From the NCBI GenBank assembly GCA_963669455.1, contig OY770026.1, positions 2,604,001 to 2,668,000 on the forward strand: a stretch of DNA of 64,000 nucleotides, given 5' to 3'. A program made the position numbers and the translations under genes. The DNA is from JAWKWH01 sp963669455. Its GTDB lineage: Bacteria > Pseudomonadota > Alphaproteobacteria > Rhizobiales > Rhizobiaceae. This document shows positions 50,161 through 59,318 of this stretch, piece after piece (position 1 is the first letter of the stretch; each line of letters opens with the position of its first letter). A model generated the notes under the pieces. The model was not told the DNA's origin. It was given only the letters and a program-made list of their open reading frames with translations, and made no database searches.

Positions 50161-50718
50161 TCAGTCCGTCTTCTTATCTGGCGCATCGCCTTCTTCGATT
50201 TGCCTTAGTACCTGGTCAAAATGCGTTCGGGCGATTTTTTCAAGGTCAGCGCGATTTGATTTCCCGGCCGCGCCACCGCCCGCGGCGGCCTGTTCGGCGC
50301 GTGCCGAATTCAACCTGGCCAGGAAGGCCGATTTTTCAGCCGGGCTCATCTGTGCCAATTCACCACGCTGAACATCGTTGAGATCGGGATATTCGCTGGT
50401 GTCTTCGGGACCACCGGAACTGATTGCCCGGTTCTGGTTTGTAACACCCTGCTCTGTTTCACCCTGATCGGCAATGTCGGTGGCAGCGATGGCCGGATCG
50501 GCGATATCTTGCGTATCCGATACCCCGACAAGTGCACCGTCAGGCACCGCGTCTTCGATTGTCGCAGTCGCGCAGGCCGACACAAACAGGCCCGCAACAA
50601 GCAATGGCAGAGCCCTTCGTCCAGGTTTTCCCCCGCCGGCCAGACACGTCCCGGCCAGGCACATCATTGCGTCAACCGGTGATAAACGGCGCCATGTCAT
50701 TAATTTGTTCATGTTCAC
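50161..50718 (-). CDS. putative lipoprotein, unknown function
   Basis: A 185-residue protein with a hydrophobic N-terminal segment ending in a lipobox LFVSAC (Cys at about residue 49), so an outer- or inner-membrane lipoprotein is likely. The long leader (48 residues) is odd and the true start may be an internal Met (such as residue 18 or 19). The mature part is acidic, Asp/Glu/Gln-rich and disordered-looking, with a C-terminal helix PAEKSAFLARLNSARAEQ. No known family. Divergent from phaC. Confidence 0.6.
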   Translation of the reverse strand: MNMNKLMTWRRLSPVDAMMCLAGTCLAGGGKPGRRALPLLVAGLFVSACATATIEDAVPDGALVGVSDTQDIADPAIAATDIADQGETEQGVTNQNRAISSGGPEDTSEYPDLNDVQRGELAQMSPAEKSAFLARLNSARAEQAAAGGGAAGKSNRADLEKIARTHFDQVLRQIEEGDAPDKKTD

Positions 50719-50828
50719 CTGTTATAATCCGTTCACGAAGGCGGCCGATCAATTGACGAGTTGTATCCTTACACGATTGGCATGATAATGTGTCAAAACT
50801 GTACCCAAACACCGGACGAGTAACCGGA

Positions 50829-52640
50829 ATGACCAAGAAAAACGACCATCTGGCGCAAGCAGAACAATATCTGGTCAAAGACCCGCAGAGCTTTGCCAGC
50901 AATCTGGCCAAAATGGCGGAAAAGGCCAGCCAAGCGGCGTCTGCGTGGAGCGAACCGCTTGAGCGGGGCGAAGCCAAGGATCCGATGAGCGAGCCAATGG
51001 CTGATCTTGCCAAGACGCTCTCCAAGGTGACCGAATACTGGCTGTCCGACCCGTCGCGGGCGCTGGAGGCGCAGACAAGACTGTTTTCGGGATATATGGA
51101 AGTCTGGTCCAATTCCATCCAGCGTGTGAGCGGTCAGGAGGTCGATGATGCAATCAGGGCTGACGGGCGCGACCGGCGTTTCAAGGATACCGACTGGGGC
51201 GACAATGCGTTTTTCAATTTTTTAAAACAGGCCTATCTGATCACAGCCCGCTGGGCCGGTGAACTGGTCGAACACGCCGACGGTCTGGATGAACAGACAC
51301 GGATCAAGGCCCGTTTTTACGTCAAACAGGTTTCTGACGCCCTGTCGCCATCCAATTTCGTGATGACCAATCCGGAATTGCTGCGCGAGACAATTGCCAG
51401 CAATGGTGACAATCTCGTCAAGGGATTGGGGATGCTGGCCGAAGACATCAAGGCTGGCGGCGGTGACTTGAAACTGCGCCAGGTCGATGCGTCCGGTTTC
51501 AAGGTCGGCGCCAATATCGCCACGACGCCCGGAAAAGTGGTCGCACGCAGCGAACTTGCCGAAATCATCCAGTATGAACCGGCAACGAAAAAAGTGTTGA
51601 AGCGCCCGTTGGTGATCTGCCCGCCCTGGATCAACAAGTTCTATATTCTCGATTTGAACCCGGAAAAGTCTTTCATCCGCTGGGCGGTAAGCCAGGGGCA
51701 TACGGTTTTTGTCATCTCCTGGGTCAATCCCGACAAGCGCCATGCTGAAGCCAGCTGGGAAGATTATATCGAGGGCGGTATCGAACTGGCCCTCAATGCG
51801 GCACAGGAAGTCACCGGTGAGCATGGGTTCAACACGATCGGCTATTGTGTCGGCGGGACGCTGTTGACGGCAGCCCTGGCGCAAATGGCTAAAACCAACG
51901 ACAAGCGCATCAAGACGGCGACGCTTTTTACCACGCAGGTGGATTTCACCCATGCCGGTGATCTGGCGGTGTTTGTCGACGAGGAGCAGGTCAAGGCGAT
52001 CGAGCGTTCCATGCGCGACAAAGGCTATCTGGATGGAACCAAGATGGCGATGGCGTTCAACATGCTACGATCGAGCGAGCTGATCTGGCCCTATGTCGTC
52101 AACAACTATATTCGCGGCAAGACCCCGACGGCCTTCGATCTGCTCTACTGGAATTCCGATTCCACCCGCATGACTGCCGCCAATCATTCCTACTATTTGC
52201 GCAATTGCTACCTGGACAACAATCTGGCCAATGACCGCATGGTTTTAGGTGATGTCACGCTTTCATTGTCGGACATCACCATTCCAATCTACAACCTGGC
52301 AGCAAAAGAAGATCACATCGCGCCGGCGAAATCGGTTTTCCTCGGATGCGGTTATTTTGGCGGCGACGTCGAATATGTGATGGCTGGCTCCGGCCACATT
52401 GCCGGCGTCATCAACCCACCTGCCGCCAACAAATACCAATATCAGACCGGCGGCGTGCCGGAGGGTGATTTCGAAACCTGGGTCGAAAACGCACAAACGC
52501 ATCCAGGTTCCTGGTGGACGCACTGGCACGACTGGATCAAGGGCCACAATGCCAAGAAGGTCGACGCGAGACCGGCTGGCGGCTCGAAAGGCGTCACACT
52601 TGGCGACGCACCCGGCGACTATGTTAAAATCAAGGTGTAG
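50829..52640 (+). CDS. phaC: class I poly(3-hydroxyalkanoate) synthase
   Basis: A 603-residue PhaC. The lipase-like box with the nucleophile Cys is GYCVGGTLLTAALAQ (about residue 344). The other catalytic residues lie in the LAAKEDHIAPAKS (Asp) and AGSGHIAGVINPP (His) stretches. The enzyme polymerises hydroxyacyl-CoA into storage granules. The start at 50829 gives the typical length and has an Asp/Gly-rich RBS-like GGACGAG 10 nt before it; a GTG at 50790 would add 13 residues. No phaZ or phaR is adjacent in view. Confidence 0.95.
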   Translation: MTKKNDHLAQAEQYLVKDPQSFASNLAKMAEKASQAASAWSEPLERGEAKDPMSEPMADLAKTLSKVTEYWLSDPSRALEAQTRLFSGYMEVWSNSIQRVSGQEVDDAIRADGRDRRFKDTDWGDNAFFNFLKQAYLITARWAGELVEHADGLDEQTRIKARFYVKQVSDALSPSNFVMTNPELLRETIASNGDNLVKGLGMLAEDIKAGGGDLKLRQVDASGFKVGANIATTPGKVVARSELAEIIQYEPATKKVLKRPLVICPPWINKFYILDLNPEKSFIRWAVSQGHTVFVISWVNPDKRHAEASWEDYIEGGIELALNAAQEVTGEHGFNTIGYCVGGTLLTAALAQMAKTNDKRIKTATLFTTQVDFTHAGDLAVFVDEEQVKAIERSMRDKGYLDGTKMAMAFNMLRSSELIWPYVVNNYIRGKTPTAFDLLYWNSDSTRMTAANHSYYLRNCYLDNNLANDRMVLGDVTLSLSDITIPIYNLAAKEDHIAPAKSVFLGCGYFGGDVEYVMAGSGHIAGVINPPAANKYQYQTGGVPEGDFETWVENAQTHPGSWWTHWHDWIKGHNAKKVDARPAGGSKGVTLGDAPGDYVKIKV

Positions 52641-52824
52641 CGACCCTCGGCACGAATAGGTGCGGGAAATCCGCACAGTATCCACAATTATAGTCTGAAC
52701 GGCCGGCCGCGATCATCTTGTTGCCGCATTTGAAAAATAACGCCAAGCTGCTACAACGAGCGTGCTTGGAAACCGGAGATGAAAACCCGGTTGTTTGCCG
52801 GTGTCGAGGGTGGTGCGCAAAACC

Positions 52825-52839
52825 TTAACGGGCGATTAA
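52825..52839. promoter_or_regulatory. TTAA-N7-TTAA box (CtrA-like)
   Basis: TTAA at 52825-52828 and TTAA at 52836-52839 with a 7-bp spacer match the CtrA recognition pattern of alphaproteobacteria. The box lies 36 bp before the start of the DUF882 gene, where a cell-cycle regulator would act on a cell-wall-related gene. A single match of this length could be chance. Confidence 0.45.
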
Positions 52840-52875
52840 ACAGTTGCAGGCTATTTCGAGTGCATCGCAACTGCG

Positions 52876-53958
52876 GTGGGACGAGTGAAGGGGTTCACGG
52901 GATTGGCAGCCATCAAAACGCATAGGCGCGTAGCCGTGGCCGGCATCGTGGCGGTCGTGGCGTCAGGTGTGCTCCTCACATCGTGCACGTCCGGTGGTAC
53001 GCCTCAGCTTGAACTTGCCGCCGCATCCATCACCGAAGAAGACATTGCAGCCTCGGCCGGTAACGCATTTTTGGATGAACAAGGCGAGCCAACGGTTTTA
53101 TCCGATGGTGCTGCTGATAGTGCTCCAGATAATGCAATTGTGGCACCGTCCGGTGTTTCGGCAGCAACTGAAACCTCTGAAGCCGAACAGGCCGCAAAAA
53201 ACGAAGACATCGCCGCCTCGCAACCGCCTGCGCCATCCGAACCCGGATTAATCCAAGACGAGACCATCAAGCTTGCCGCCCGGGACACAAAATCCGAGAA
53301 GAAGCGCAGGTTTCTCTCATCGCTATGGTCGGCAAATCCGTCTGCCGGCACTGCGGCAACGAATAACTCGGATCGGCGACTTGCGATTGCTGCCGCCTCG
53401 CCTGTTCTAAAGAAAAAACCTGTCAAACAGACCAACAGGGCATCGTTTGCCGGTGAAACGCTGCCTGGTGTGCGCAACGACGACAAGCTGTTTGAGATCA
53501 AACGCAAATCCGGCCTCGATGATGATGCCGATATGGATTTGAACGAAAATGACGGCGCCTACCGCGTCGCCTCGGCGGCCGGTTTGGCCCGTCTGGCGCC
53601 GAATGGATTGCTGACCCAGCGTGAAGGCGTCGATGTCGCCTGCCTCAAGCCGGCACTCGTGCGTGTGCTCAAAAAAATCGAACGGCATTATGGCAAACCC
53701 GTTGTGGTGACCTCCGGCTATCGCAGCGCCGCCTATAACCGTAGAGCGCGCGGTGCCCGCAATTCGCTGCACATCTACTGTGCCGCCGCCGATATCCAGG
53801 TTGAAAACGTTTCCAAATGGGATCTCGCCCGCTATCTGCGCTCGATGCCGGGGCGCGGCGGTGTCGGTACCTATTGCCATACGAAATCCGTGCATGTGGA
53901 TGTCGGGCCGGAGCGCGACTGGAACTGGCGCTGCCGGCGCAGGAAACGCCGCAGCTGA
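52876..53958 (+). CDS. DUF882 / M15-type peptidase-like lipoprotein
   Basis: A 360-residue protein. The N-terminus carries a hydrophobic segment with lipobox LLTSC (Cys near residue 37), then a long low-complexity Ala/Glu/Pro-rich linker to about residue 235. The C-terminal 120 residues are a DUF882 (YcbK, peptidase M15-like) domain. Its zinc-type ligands are in RNSLHIYCAAADIQV (His, Asp) and KSVHVDVGPERDW (His), and VVTSGYRSAAYNRRARG is also typical. Members act on peptidoglycan. GTG 52876 is used; GTG 52885 is an alternative. Confidence 0.8.
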   Translation: MGRVKGFTGLAAIKTHRRVAVAGIVAVVASGVLLTSCTSGGTPQLELAAASITEEDIAASAGNAFLDEQGEPTVLSDGAADSAPDNAIVAPSGVSAATETSEAEQAAKNEDIAASQPPAPSEPGLIQDETIKLAARDTKSEKKRRFLSSLWSANPSAGTAATNNSDRRLAIAAASPVLKKKPVKQTNRASFAGETLPGVRNDDKLFEIKRKSGLDDDADMDLNENDGAYRVASAAGLARLAPNGLLTQREGVDVACLKPALVRVLKKIERHYGKPVVVTSGYRSAAYNRRARGARNSLHIYCAAADIQVENVSKWDLARYLRSMPGRGGVGTYCHTKSVHVDVGPERDWNWRCRRRKRRS

Positions 53959-54082
53959 TCTGGCACCGCCCATCAATGAGCGCTATCGGAACTGGATTGA
54001 CCAAGCTGAAAATTTATTGGCTCAAGTGGGCTTCTATGGGTTGCCGCGCCCGGTTTAGCCCACTATAAGGCGGCTCGTTCAG

Positions 54083-54158
54083 GCTCCCATCGTCTAGCGG
54101 TCTAGGACGCCGCCCTTTCACGGCGGAAACACGGGTTCGAGTCCCGTTGGGAGTACCA
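54083..54158 (+). tRNA. tRNA-Glu (anticodon TTC)
   Basis: Cloverleaf with acceptor GCTCCCA/TGGGAGT (first pair G-T), anticodon arm CCGCC-CTTTCAC-GGCGG with anticodon TTC, T arm ACGGG-TTCGAGT-CCCGT, discriminator A and an encoded CCA. The 3' end is followed directly by the direct repeat at 54155. Confidence 0.96.
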
Positions 54159-54196
54159 TTTCCAAATTTCTACCGGAAAAGCCCACCAAAGCCTTG
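54155..54196. repeat. direct repeat, left copy (42 bp, at the tRNA-Glu 3' end)
   Basis: Matches 58719-58760 in 39 of 42 positions, same orientation. It begins with the last four bases of tRNA-Glu (ACCA) and continues TTTCCAAATTT. The two copies flank the arginine-catabolic genes, so they may be the ends of a small inserted segment. The right copy lies inside a minus-strand reading frame (58607-58879). Confidence 0.7.
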
Positions 54197-54271
54197 TGGG
54201 CTGTCATAATCAGACATCACACCTTGTTTGCGAATTGCAGGAACAAGCGCATCGGTTATGATAGTTTTCAT
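54170..54271 (-). other. 33-codon frame, possible gene remnant
   Basis: The frame begins at ATG 54271, 10 bp after the Lrp-type gene stop, and reads MKTIITDALVPAIRKQGVMS and onward before stopping at TAG 54172-54170 inside the direct repeat. It looks more coding than random, but no good ribosome site is present and no family is recognised. It may be the start of a longer gene cut at the repeat. Confidence 0.25.
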
Positions 54272-54280
54272 GTAGTCTTT

Positions 54281-54712
54281 TTACGCTGTTGCTCTGTTCA
54301 AAAGAATGTTGGTTTCACTGTTTAATACGCCCCCGATTTCACGCACTTGGCGTAAGACGCGGTCGAACTCCGGCAGGCTGAATGTTTCGACATGGGCAAT
54401 TAGATCCCAGTTGCCATTGGTGGTGTGGAGACTAGCGATTTCCGGGATGCGTTTTAATGCGCGTGTCACGGAATTGGCCAAAGTGCCCTCAAGCTCTATT
54501 AGCATGATGGCTCTGATAACATCGCTATCAACCGAGGCATCCACATCTATGGTAAAACGCTGAATAACGCCCGCTTCAATCAATCTATCCAGTCTGGACT
54601 GGATGGTGGCCCGTGACAGGTTAAGGTTTGCTGCAAGAGTTGTAATGCTCGCCCGACCATCCTGTTTCAGGACAGAAAGCAGATGTTTATCCGTCGAGGT
54701 CAAGTCACGCAT
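54281..54712 (-). CDS. Lrp/AsnC-family regulator
   Basis: A 143-residue regulator with an N-terminal HTH (LSVLKQDGRASITTLAANL, then RATIQSRLDRLIEAGVIQRF) and a C-terminal RAM/AsnC ligand domain (IRAIMLIELEG and onward). It is divergent from the arginase gene. Lrp-like proteins next to rocF/ocd typically activate arginine or ornithine catabolism in response to the amino acid, as with PutR and OccR-like systems. That role is inferred from position. Confidence 0.87.
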   Translation of the reverse strand: MRDLTSTDKHLLSVLKQDGRASITTLAANLNLSRATIQSRLDRLIEAGVIQRFTIDVDASVDSDVIRAIMLIELEGTLANSVTRALKRIPEIASLHTTNGNWDLIAHVETFSLPEFDRVLRQVREIGGVLNSETNILLNRATA

Positions 54713-54842
54713 ATCTTATCAATTTGTTTAATTTGCCTATCATAATGCATAAAATTTATCGCATAATAGATAATATTACAACTATGCGTACAAGGAGCTT
54801 TATCGAAAAATGGCACCGCTAAACAAAGGGAGCTGTTTTCGA
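54713..54842. promoter_or_regulatory. AT-rich divergent region with imperfect palindrome
   Basis: An imperfect inverted repeat centred near 54755 (ATAATGCATAAA with TTTATCGCATAAT, about 54742-54767) lies between the Lrp-type gene and arginase. It is AT-rich and suits Lrp-family binding. AAGGAG at 54791-54796 sits 13 nt before ATG 54810 and GGGAG lies 11 nt before ATG 54843. Confidence 0.5.
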
Positions 54843-55772
54843 ATGACGCTAAATTGCCATCTCATTGGTGTTCCCACGCAATCCGGCGCCAGTCAGGCAG
54901 GTTGTTTGATGGGGCCGGATGCCTATCGCACCGCGGGTATTTCTCAAACGCTTGAGAGCCTTGGCCATCGCGTCAGTGACCACGGCAATGTCGCATCGCG
55001 TAAAGTTACCGCGCCGCAACATGCAAACACAGCAATTCATCACCTTGATGAAACCATTGGCTGGGCGCTGGAGTTGGAAGAGGTTGCTTATTCTTTAGCC
55101 AATCAGTCCAATTTCCCAATTTTTTTAGGCGGCGATCACAGTCTCTCAATTGGCTCCGTGCCGGGTGTTGCAAGAGCGGCCAAAGACCAGGCGCGTGAAC
55201 AATTTGTGTTGTGGCTTGATGCACATCCCGATTTTCACACGCTCGATAGCACCAAAAGCGGCAATCTTCATGGAACCCCTGTGGCCTATTTTACCGGCAG
55301 GAGTGGGTTTGAAGGTATCTACCCGGCCCTGCAGGCCACGGTGCCTGCGCAAAATGTCTGCATGATGGGAATACGTTCTGTTGATACTCCAGAGCGCAGC
55401 TCGCTGGCTGAAAATTCAATTCAGGTCTTCGATATGCGGGCATTAGATGAAGAGGGAATTGCCAGGCCACTTGGCTCTTTTCTCGAAAGAGTAGCCGCCT
55501 CCAATGGCGCACTCCATGTCAGTCTTGATGTTGATTTTCTTGAGCCGGAAATCGCACCCGCCGTTGGAACAACCGTCCCAGGCGGTGCGACATTGCGTGA
55601 AGCGCATCTGGTTATGGAAATCCTCTGTGACAGCGGCCTGGTGACTTCACTTGATCTGGTTGAACTTAATCCTTTCCTCGATGAACGCGGCCGCACCGCG
55701 AAACTAATGGTTGATCTGTGTGCGGGCCTTCTGGGCCGCAAGGTCCTGGACCGCCCCACAAGGAGCTATTGA
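54843..55772 (+). CDS. rocF: arginase
   Basis: A 309-residue arginase (ureohydrolase) that cleaves arginine to ornithine and urea. Manganese-binding motifs are FLGGDHSLSIGS, LDAHPDFHT, DVDFLEPEIAPAVGTTVPGG (18-20 residue stretch) and SLDLVELNPFLD. I use the ATG at 54843 because the family N-terminus HLIGVPTQSGASQAGCLMGP follows at once; ATG 54810 is an alternative. The stop overlaps the ocd start (TGATGA), so the two enzymes are made together. Confidence 0.93.
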   Translation: MTLNCHLIGVPTQSGASQAGCLMGPDAYRTAGISQTLESLGHRVSDHGNVASRKVTAPQHANTAIHHLDETIGWALELEEVAYSLANQSNFPIFLGGDHSLSIGSVPGVARAAKDQAREQFVLWLDAHPDFHTLDSTKSGNLHGTPVAYFTGRSGFEGIYPALQATVPAQNVCMMGIRSVDTPERSSLAENSIQVFDMRALDEEGIARPLGSFLERVAASNGALHVSLDVDFLEPEIAPAVGTTVPGGATLREAHLVMEILCDSGLVTSLDLVELNPFLDERGRTAKLMVDLCAGLLGRKVLDRPTRSY

Positions 55773-56827
55773 TGAACATCCACAATCCCGATCCTTCCGC
55801 ATTGGCGCTGGTGCCATTTGTCAGCGTGGAAAACATGATGCGCATCGTCAACAGCATTGGTGCCGCACGAATGATCGCTGAAATCGCTGATTATATTGAG
55901 GCCGATTTTCTGCGGTGGGACCAGTTCGATAAGACACCACGCATCGCCTCCCATTCAAAGGAAGGTGTGATCGAGCTTATGCCGACCAGCGATGGTGAGA
56001 CCTATGGATTTAAATATGTAAACGGGCATCCAGCCAATATGGCGCGCGGGTTTCAGACCGTGACCGCATTCGGTCTGCTCGCACGGGTCGATAATGGATA
56101 TCCGGTGCTGTTATCCGAAATGACACTGCTGACAGCCTTGCGTACAGCCGCGACTTCCGTTGTTGCCGCCAGACATCTCGCACCCAAAGGTGCAAAGACA
56201 ATGGCGATGATCGGCAATGGGGCGCAATGTGAATTCCAGGCACTCGCCTTTAAGGAAGTGCTCGGCATTGAAACAGTCCAGCTTTACGATATCGATCCGC
56301 AAGCGACAAAAAAGGCTGTCGAAAACCTCGCGAGCAGCGGTTTAACCGTCATCGGTTGCAACAGCTCACAAGAAGCCGTTACCGGCGCTGATATCATCAC
56401 CACCTGTACCGCGGATAAGCAATATGCCACCATCCTGACCGACAACATGATCGGTTCCGGCATACATATTAACGCCATCGGCGGCGATTGCCCCGGCAAG
56501 ACCGAGTTGCATAAGGATATTCTCCTGCGCTCGGATATCTTTGTCGAATACCCACCGCAAACCCGCATTGAGGGTGAAATTCAGCAGCTTGATGACGATC
56601 ATCCCGTTAATGAGCTTTGGCAGGTTATCGCGGGCCTGATTGCAGGGCGCACTTCCGACAGGCAGATCACCTTGTTCGACAGTGTTGGGTTTGCCACTGA
56701 AGATTTTTCCGCGCTTCGCTATGTGCATGATCAGCTGGAAAATACCGGCCATTTCATTGAACTCGACATGCTCGCGGATCCGGATGATCCGCGCGATCTT
56801 TTTGGCATGCTCCAACGGGCAAATTAG
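55772..56827 (+). CDS. ocd: ornithine cyclodeaminase
   Basis: A 351-residue OCD/mu-crystallin family enzyme. It deaminates ornithine to proline with NAD. The Rossmann motif MAMIGNGAQCEFQALAFKEV (about residues 130-149) and the substrate residues in YGFKYVNGHPANMARG and GGDCPGKTELHKDIL are present. Translationally coupled to arginase, AAGGAG upstream. Arginine to ornithine to proline is the obvious pathway. Confidence 0.93.
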   Translation: MNIHNPDPSALALVPFVSVENMMRIVNSIGAARMIAEIADYIEADFLRWDQFDKTPRIASHSKEGVIELMPTSDGETYGFKYVNGHPANMARGFQTVTAFGLLARVDNGYPVLLSEMTLLTALRTAATSVVAARHLAPKGAKTMAMIGNGAQCEFQALAFKEVLGIETVQLYDIDPQATKKAVENLASSGLTVIGCNSSQEAVTGADIITTCTADKQYATILTDNMIGSGIHINAIGGDCPGKTELHKDILLRSDIFVEYPPQTRIEGEIQQLDDDHPVNELWQVIAGLIAGRTSDRQITLFDSVGFATEDFSALRYVHDQLENTGHFIELDMLADPDDPRDLFGMLQRAN

Positions 56828-56898
56828 TTGGGAAGGCCAATTTTCAAATGTCACCGAGCTTATGGAGGTGGCAGTTAACTTGGCAAGGGAGGAATAAA

Positions 56899-58334
56899 AT
56901 GAAAACCAACATACCTGAGGGCGCTCGAGTGCCCCAGTTCTGGGAGGCCATGATATCGCTGTTTTCGCTTGTTGTCGGCATCAGCATATCCATCGTTTTT
57001 TATGGGCTTGACCCGCATATCCAATGCTGCTCGGGGTTTTTGTAGCAGCCATTGTCGCATTACGCTGCGGTTTCAGCTGGCAAAATATTCAAAACGGTAT
57101 GGTGCGCGGGATCACCAACGCGTTGCCTGCAACCATCATCTTGATCGTTGTCGGCATATTAATCGGCATCTGGGTTTTGTCAGGTGTTGTGCCGACATTG
57201 ATCTATTATGGGCTGACAATCCTGTCACCCGCAATCTTTTTGCCGGCAACACTGATTATCTGTGCTCTCACGTCCCTGGCAACGGGAACCAGCTGGGGCA
57301 CCACGGGCACAATCGGTGTCGCCCTTATTGGTGTTGGAGCAGGTCTTGGCTTTCCATTGCCGCTCGTGGCTGGTGCTGTTCTTTCAGGCGCGTATTTCGG
57401 TGATAAGATGTCACCTTTGTCGGATACGACAAATATGGCCCCTGCGCTGGCGGGGACTGATCTGTTCACCCATATCAAGCACATGTCCTATACAACAGGT
57501 GTCGCTTTTGCTCTGACCTTTGTCATCGAAACGGTAATTGGTCTGCAATATAGCGGTGGTGAAGGCAATGTGGAACGGATTACGATGATCCTGAAAGTTC
57601 TCGATGAGAATTTCACCATCAATATCGCCATGATCCTGCCACCGCTGATCGTTCTGTTCGTTTCTTATCGGAAAATGCCTGCGATCCCAGGGATCACTCT
57701 CGGTGTCGTTGCCGGTGTTATCCTGGCAATCGGTTTGCAGGGCGCGGATTACGGTGCGCTTGTGAATGCCGCTTTTGGTGGGTTTAAAGCTGAAACCGGC
57801 AATGCCGATGTGGACAGTCTCTTGTCACGTGGTGGTATGAACTCGATGATGTATACCATCAGTCTTGTGATCGTGGCGATGATGTTTGGCGGCGTTATGG
57901 AACGCACCAACCAGCTCAAGGCGATTGCGGACAAGGTCCTGTCGATGGCCAAATCCGATGGCAGTCTGATTGCTTCAACGGTGTTTACCGGTATCGGTGC
58001 AAATATGGTTCTGTGTGACCAGTATATGGCTATCGTGATGGGTGCACGCACCTATGCCCAGGCCTATAGCGACCGTGGCCTGGCGCCGGAAAATCTGTCT
58101 CGAGCAGTAGAAGATTCAGCCACCGTTACGGCAAACCTGATCCCGTGGAATTCCGGTGGTGCCTATCAGGCAGCTACATTGGGCGTTGCAACAATCGCCT
58201 ATCTACCTTTCGCATTCTTTTGCTGGTTGTCACCGATTATCACCCTGATCTACGGCTTTATGGGATGGACCATCTGGCGGATTGATCCAGACAAACAAGA
58301 AGCGACAGACACTGCTCCAAAGCCAGCGGAATAG
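56899..58334 (+). pseudogene. nhaC: NhaC-family antiporter, frameshifted near residue 42
   Basis: The N-terminal 42 codons (ATG 56899, GGAGG upstream) read MKTNIPEGARVPQFWEAMIS and onward to GLDPHI, then the frame is lost. The remainder (57024-58334) continues from MLLGVFVAAIVALRCG and shows about 11 TM segments with typical NhaC stretches such as GDKMSPLSDTTNMAPALAGT. Intact homologues would read through GLDPHIPMLLG, so one base appears missing at about 57021-57023. The product may still start at ATG 57024. NhaC-type transporters beside arginase/OCD may export or exchange amino acids with Na+/H+. A sequencing error cannot be excluded. Confidence 0.7.
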
Positions 58335-58360
58335 GCGGCCGCAGTTTCCCCTTTGGCAAG

Positions 58361-58397
58361 CACCCCCAGTCACCTGTAAATGGCGTGATTGGGGGTG
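58361..58397 (+). terminator. terminator-like hairpin after nhaC
   Basis: CACCCCCAGTCAC (58361-58373) pairs with GTGATTGGGGGTG (58385-58397), a 13-bp stem with one G-T pair and an 11-nt loop, followed by GTTATATC. It probably ends the rocF-ocd-nhaC transcript. Confidence 0.7.
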
Positions 58398-58606
58398 GTT
58401 ATATCAAGAGGCACAAAATATTCAGGTTTTAAGGACAAAGAGGCAATTTTGACAATTTGGAGGTCGTTTTGGCCATGGGAGTATCAATGTTGGGATGAAA
58501 AGCAGCAGTGTTGATGTTGCGTCACGATATCGGGGCAAACATCAAAGCTGGAAAGGTGGACCGCCAAAGGAATTTGCGGCGGCTCGAAATATGAAAACAA
58601 GCCTAT

Positions 58607-58879
58607 CTAAAGCGAAGGCGGATCAGGCTCAAAACTGGTGTCCTTGAGGATATCATTCCAGCGATCAAACTCCTCGACAAACCCGTCAAATTGGTTTGAA
58701 CTTGGCCCTGCCAAGCGGACCATTTCCAAATTTTTACCGGAAAAGCCCGCTAAAGCCTTGAACGGCAAGGCGGTTTCGGCGGTTCGATAACCCCCATTCC
58801 TCAGATATGAAAGGCGATCAGCGCGGGGCCACCATTGGCTGATTGTTTCCAGTCTGGCACGAAGCCACGGGCTTATCAT
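58607..58879 (-). CDS. hypothetical 90-codon frame (possible remnant)
   Basis: The frame encodes a Trp/Arg-rich N-terminus (MISPWLRARLETISQWWPRA) and an acidic C-terminus. The stretch KALAGFSGKNLEMV is repeated, with small changes, in the direct repeat beside tRNA-Glu. No ribosome site and no known family. It may be a remnant of a gene split by the inserted islet. Confidence 0.3.
   Translation of the reverse strand: MISPWLRARLETISQWWPRADRLSYLRNGGYRTAETALPFKALAGFSGKNLEMVRLAGPSSNQFDGFVEEFDRWNDILKDTSFEPDPPSL
58719..58760. repeat. direct repeat, right copy
   Basis: Partner of 54155-54196 (39 of 42 identical), same orientation. Lies about 320 bp beyond the hairpin that follows nhaC. The segment between the copies is about 4.5 kb and holds the arginine-catabolic genes. 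Confidence 0.7.
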
Positions 58880-59158
58880 TCAAGTTTGTTGGAAAATGAA
58901 ATCAGCGGAGCAAAGCTCAACGCCAACAAAGAGGTGGGCTCACCTCAAATCAATCTGGTATCGGCCACGGGACATTTCAAGAAGCGAAGATGCACTTGTG
59001 ACGTACATAGGAATAACACCCTATATTCTCGTAGAAATGTCAGAAATAATTTTGGCGCAGGGGTGTTGAAGACGAACAGGAGCGTAGTCAGTAGACGGCA
59101 TTTGAGAGCCCAAAATGTCCGATGCTGCACCACGGATAAATGTCGGCTTGCTTTTTCC

Positions 59159-59318
59159 TAGTGGTCTGTTCGAAACGCTTGCACCCGGTTACCAGCCAAC
59201 GCCATTAGCAAGTGTTTCGGACATAAAGACCACTGGCAAGATATTGATTTCTAGTGGCTCTTATGATTCCAACATTTGCTGATGAGCGTGCGGCAAGTGG
59301 GATGCAAATGTTGGAATC
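59159..59318. repeat. nested inverted repeats
   Basis: GATTCCAACATTTGC (59265-59279) and GCAAATGTTGGAATC (59304-59318) are a perfect 15-bp inverted repeat with a 24-nt loop. Just upstream, TAGTGGTCTGTTCGAAACGC (from about 59160) and its imperfect complement (to about 59236, GCAAGTGTTTCGGACATAAA) form another. Nested palindromes like this are typical of small mobile-element ends or of structured transcripts. Confidence 0.65.
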
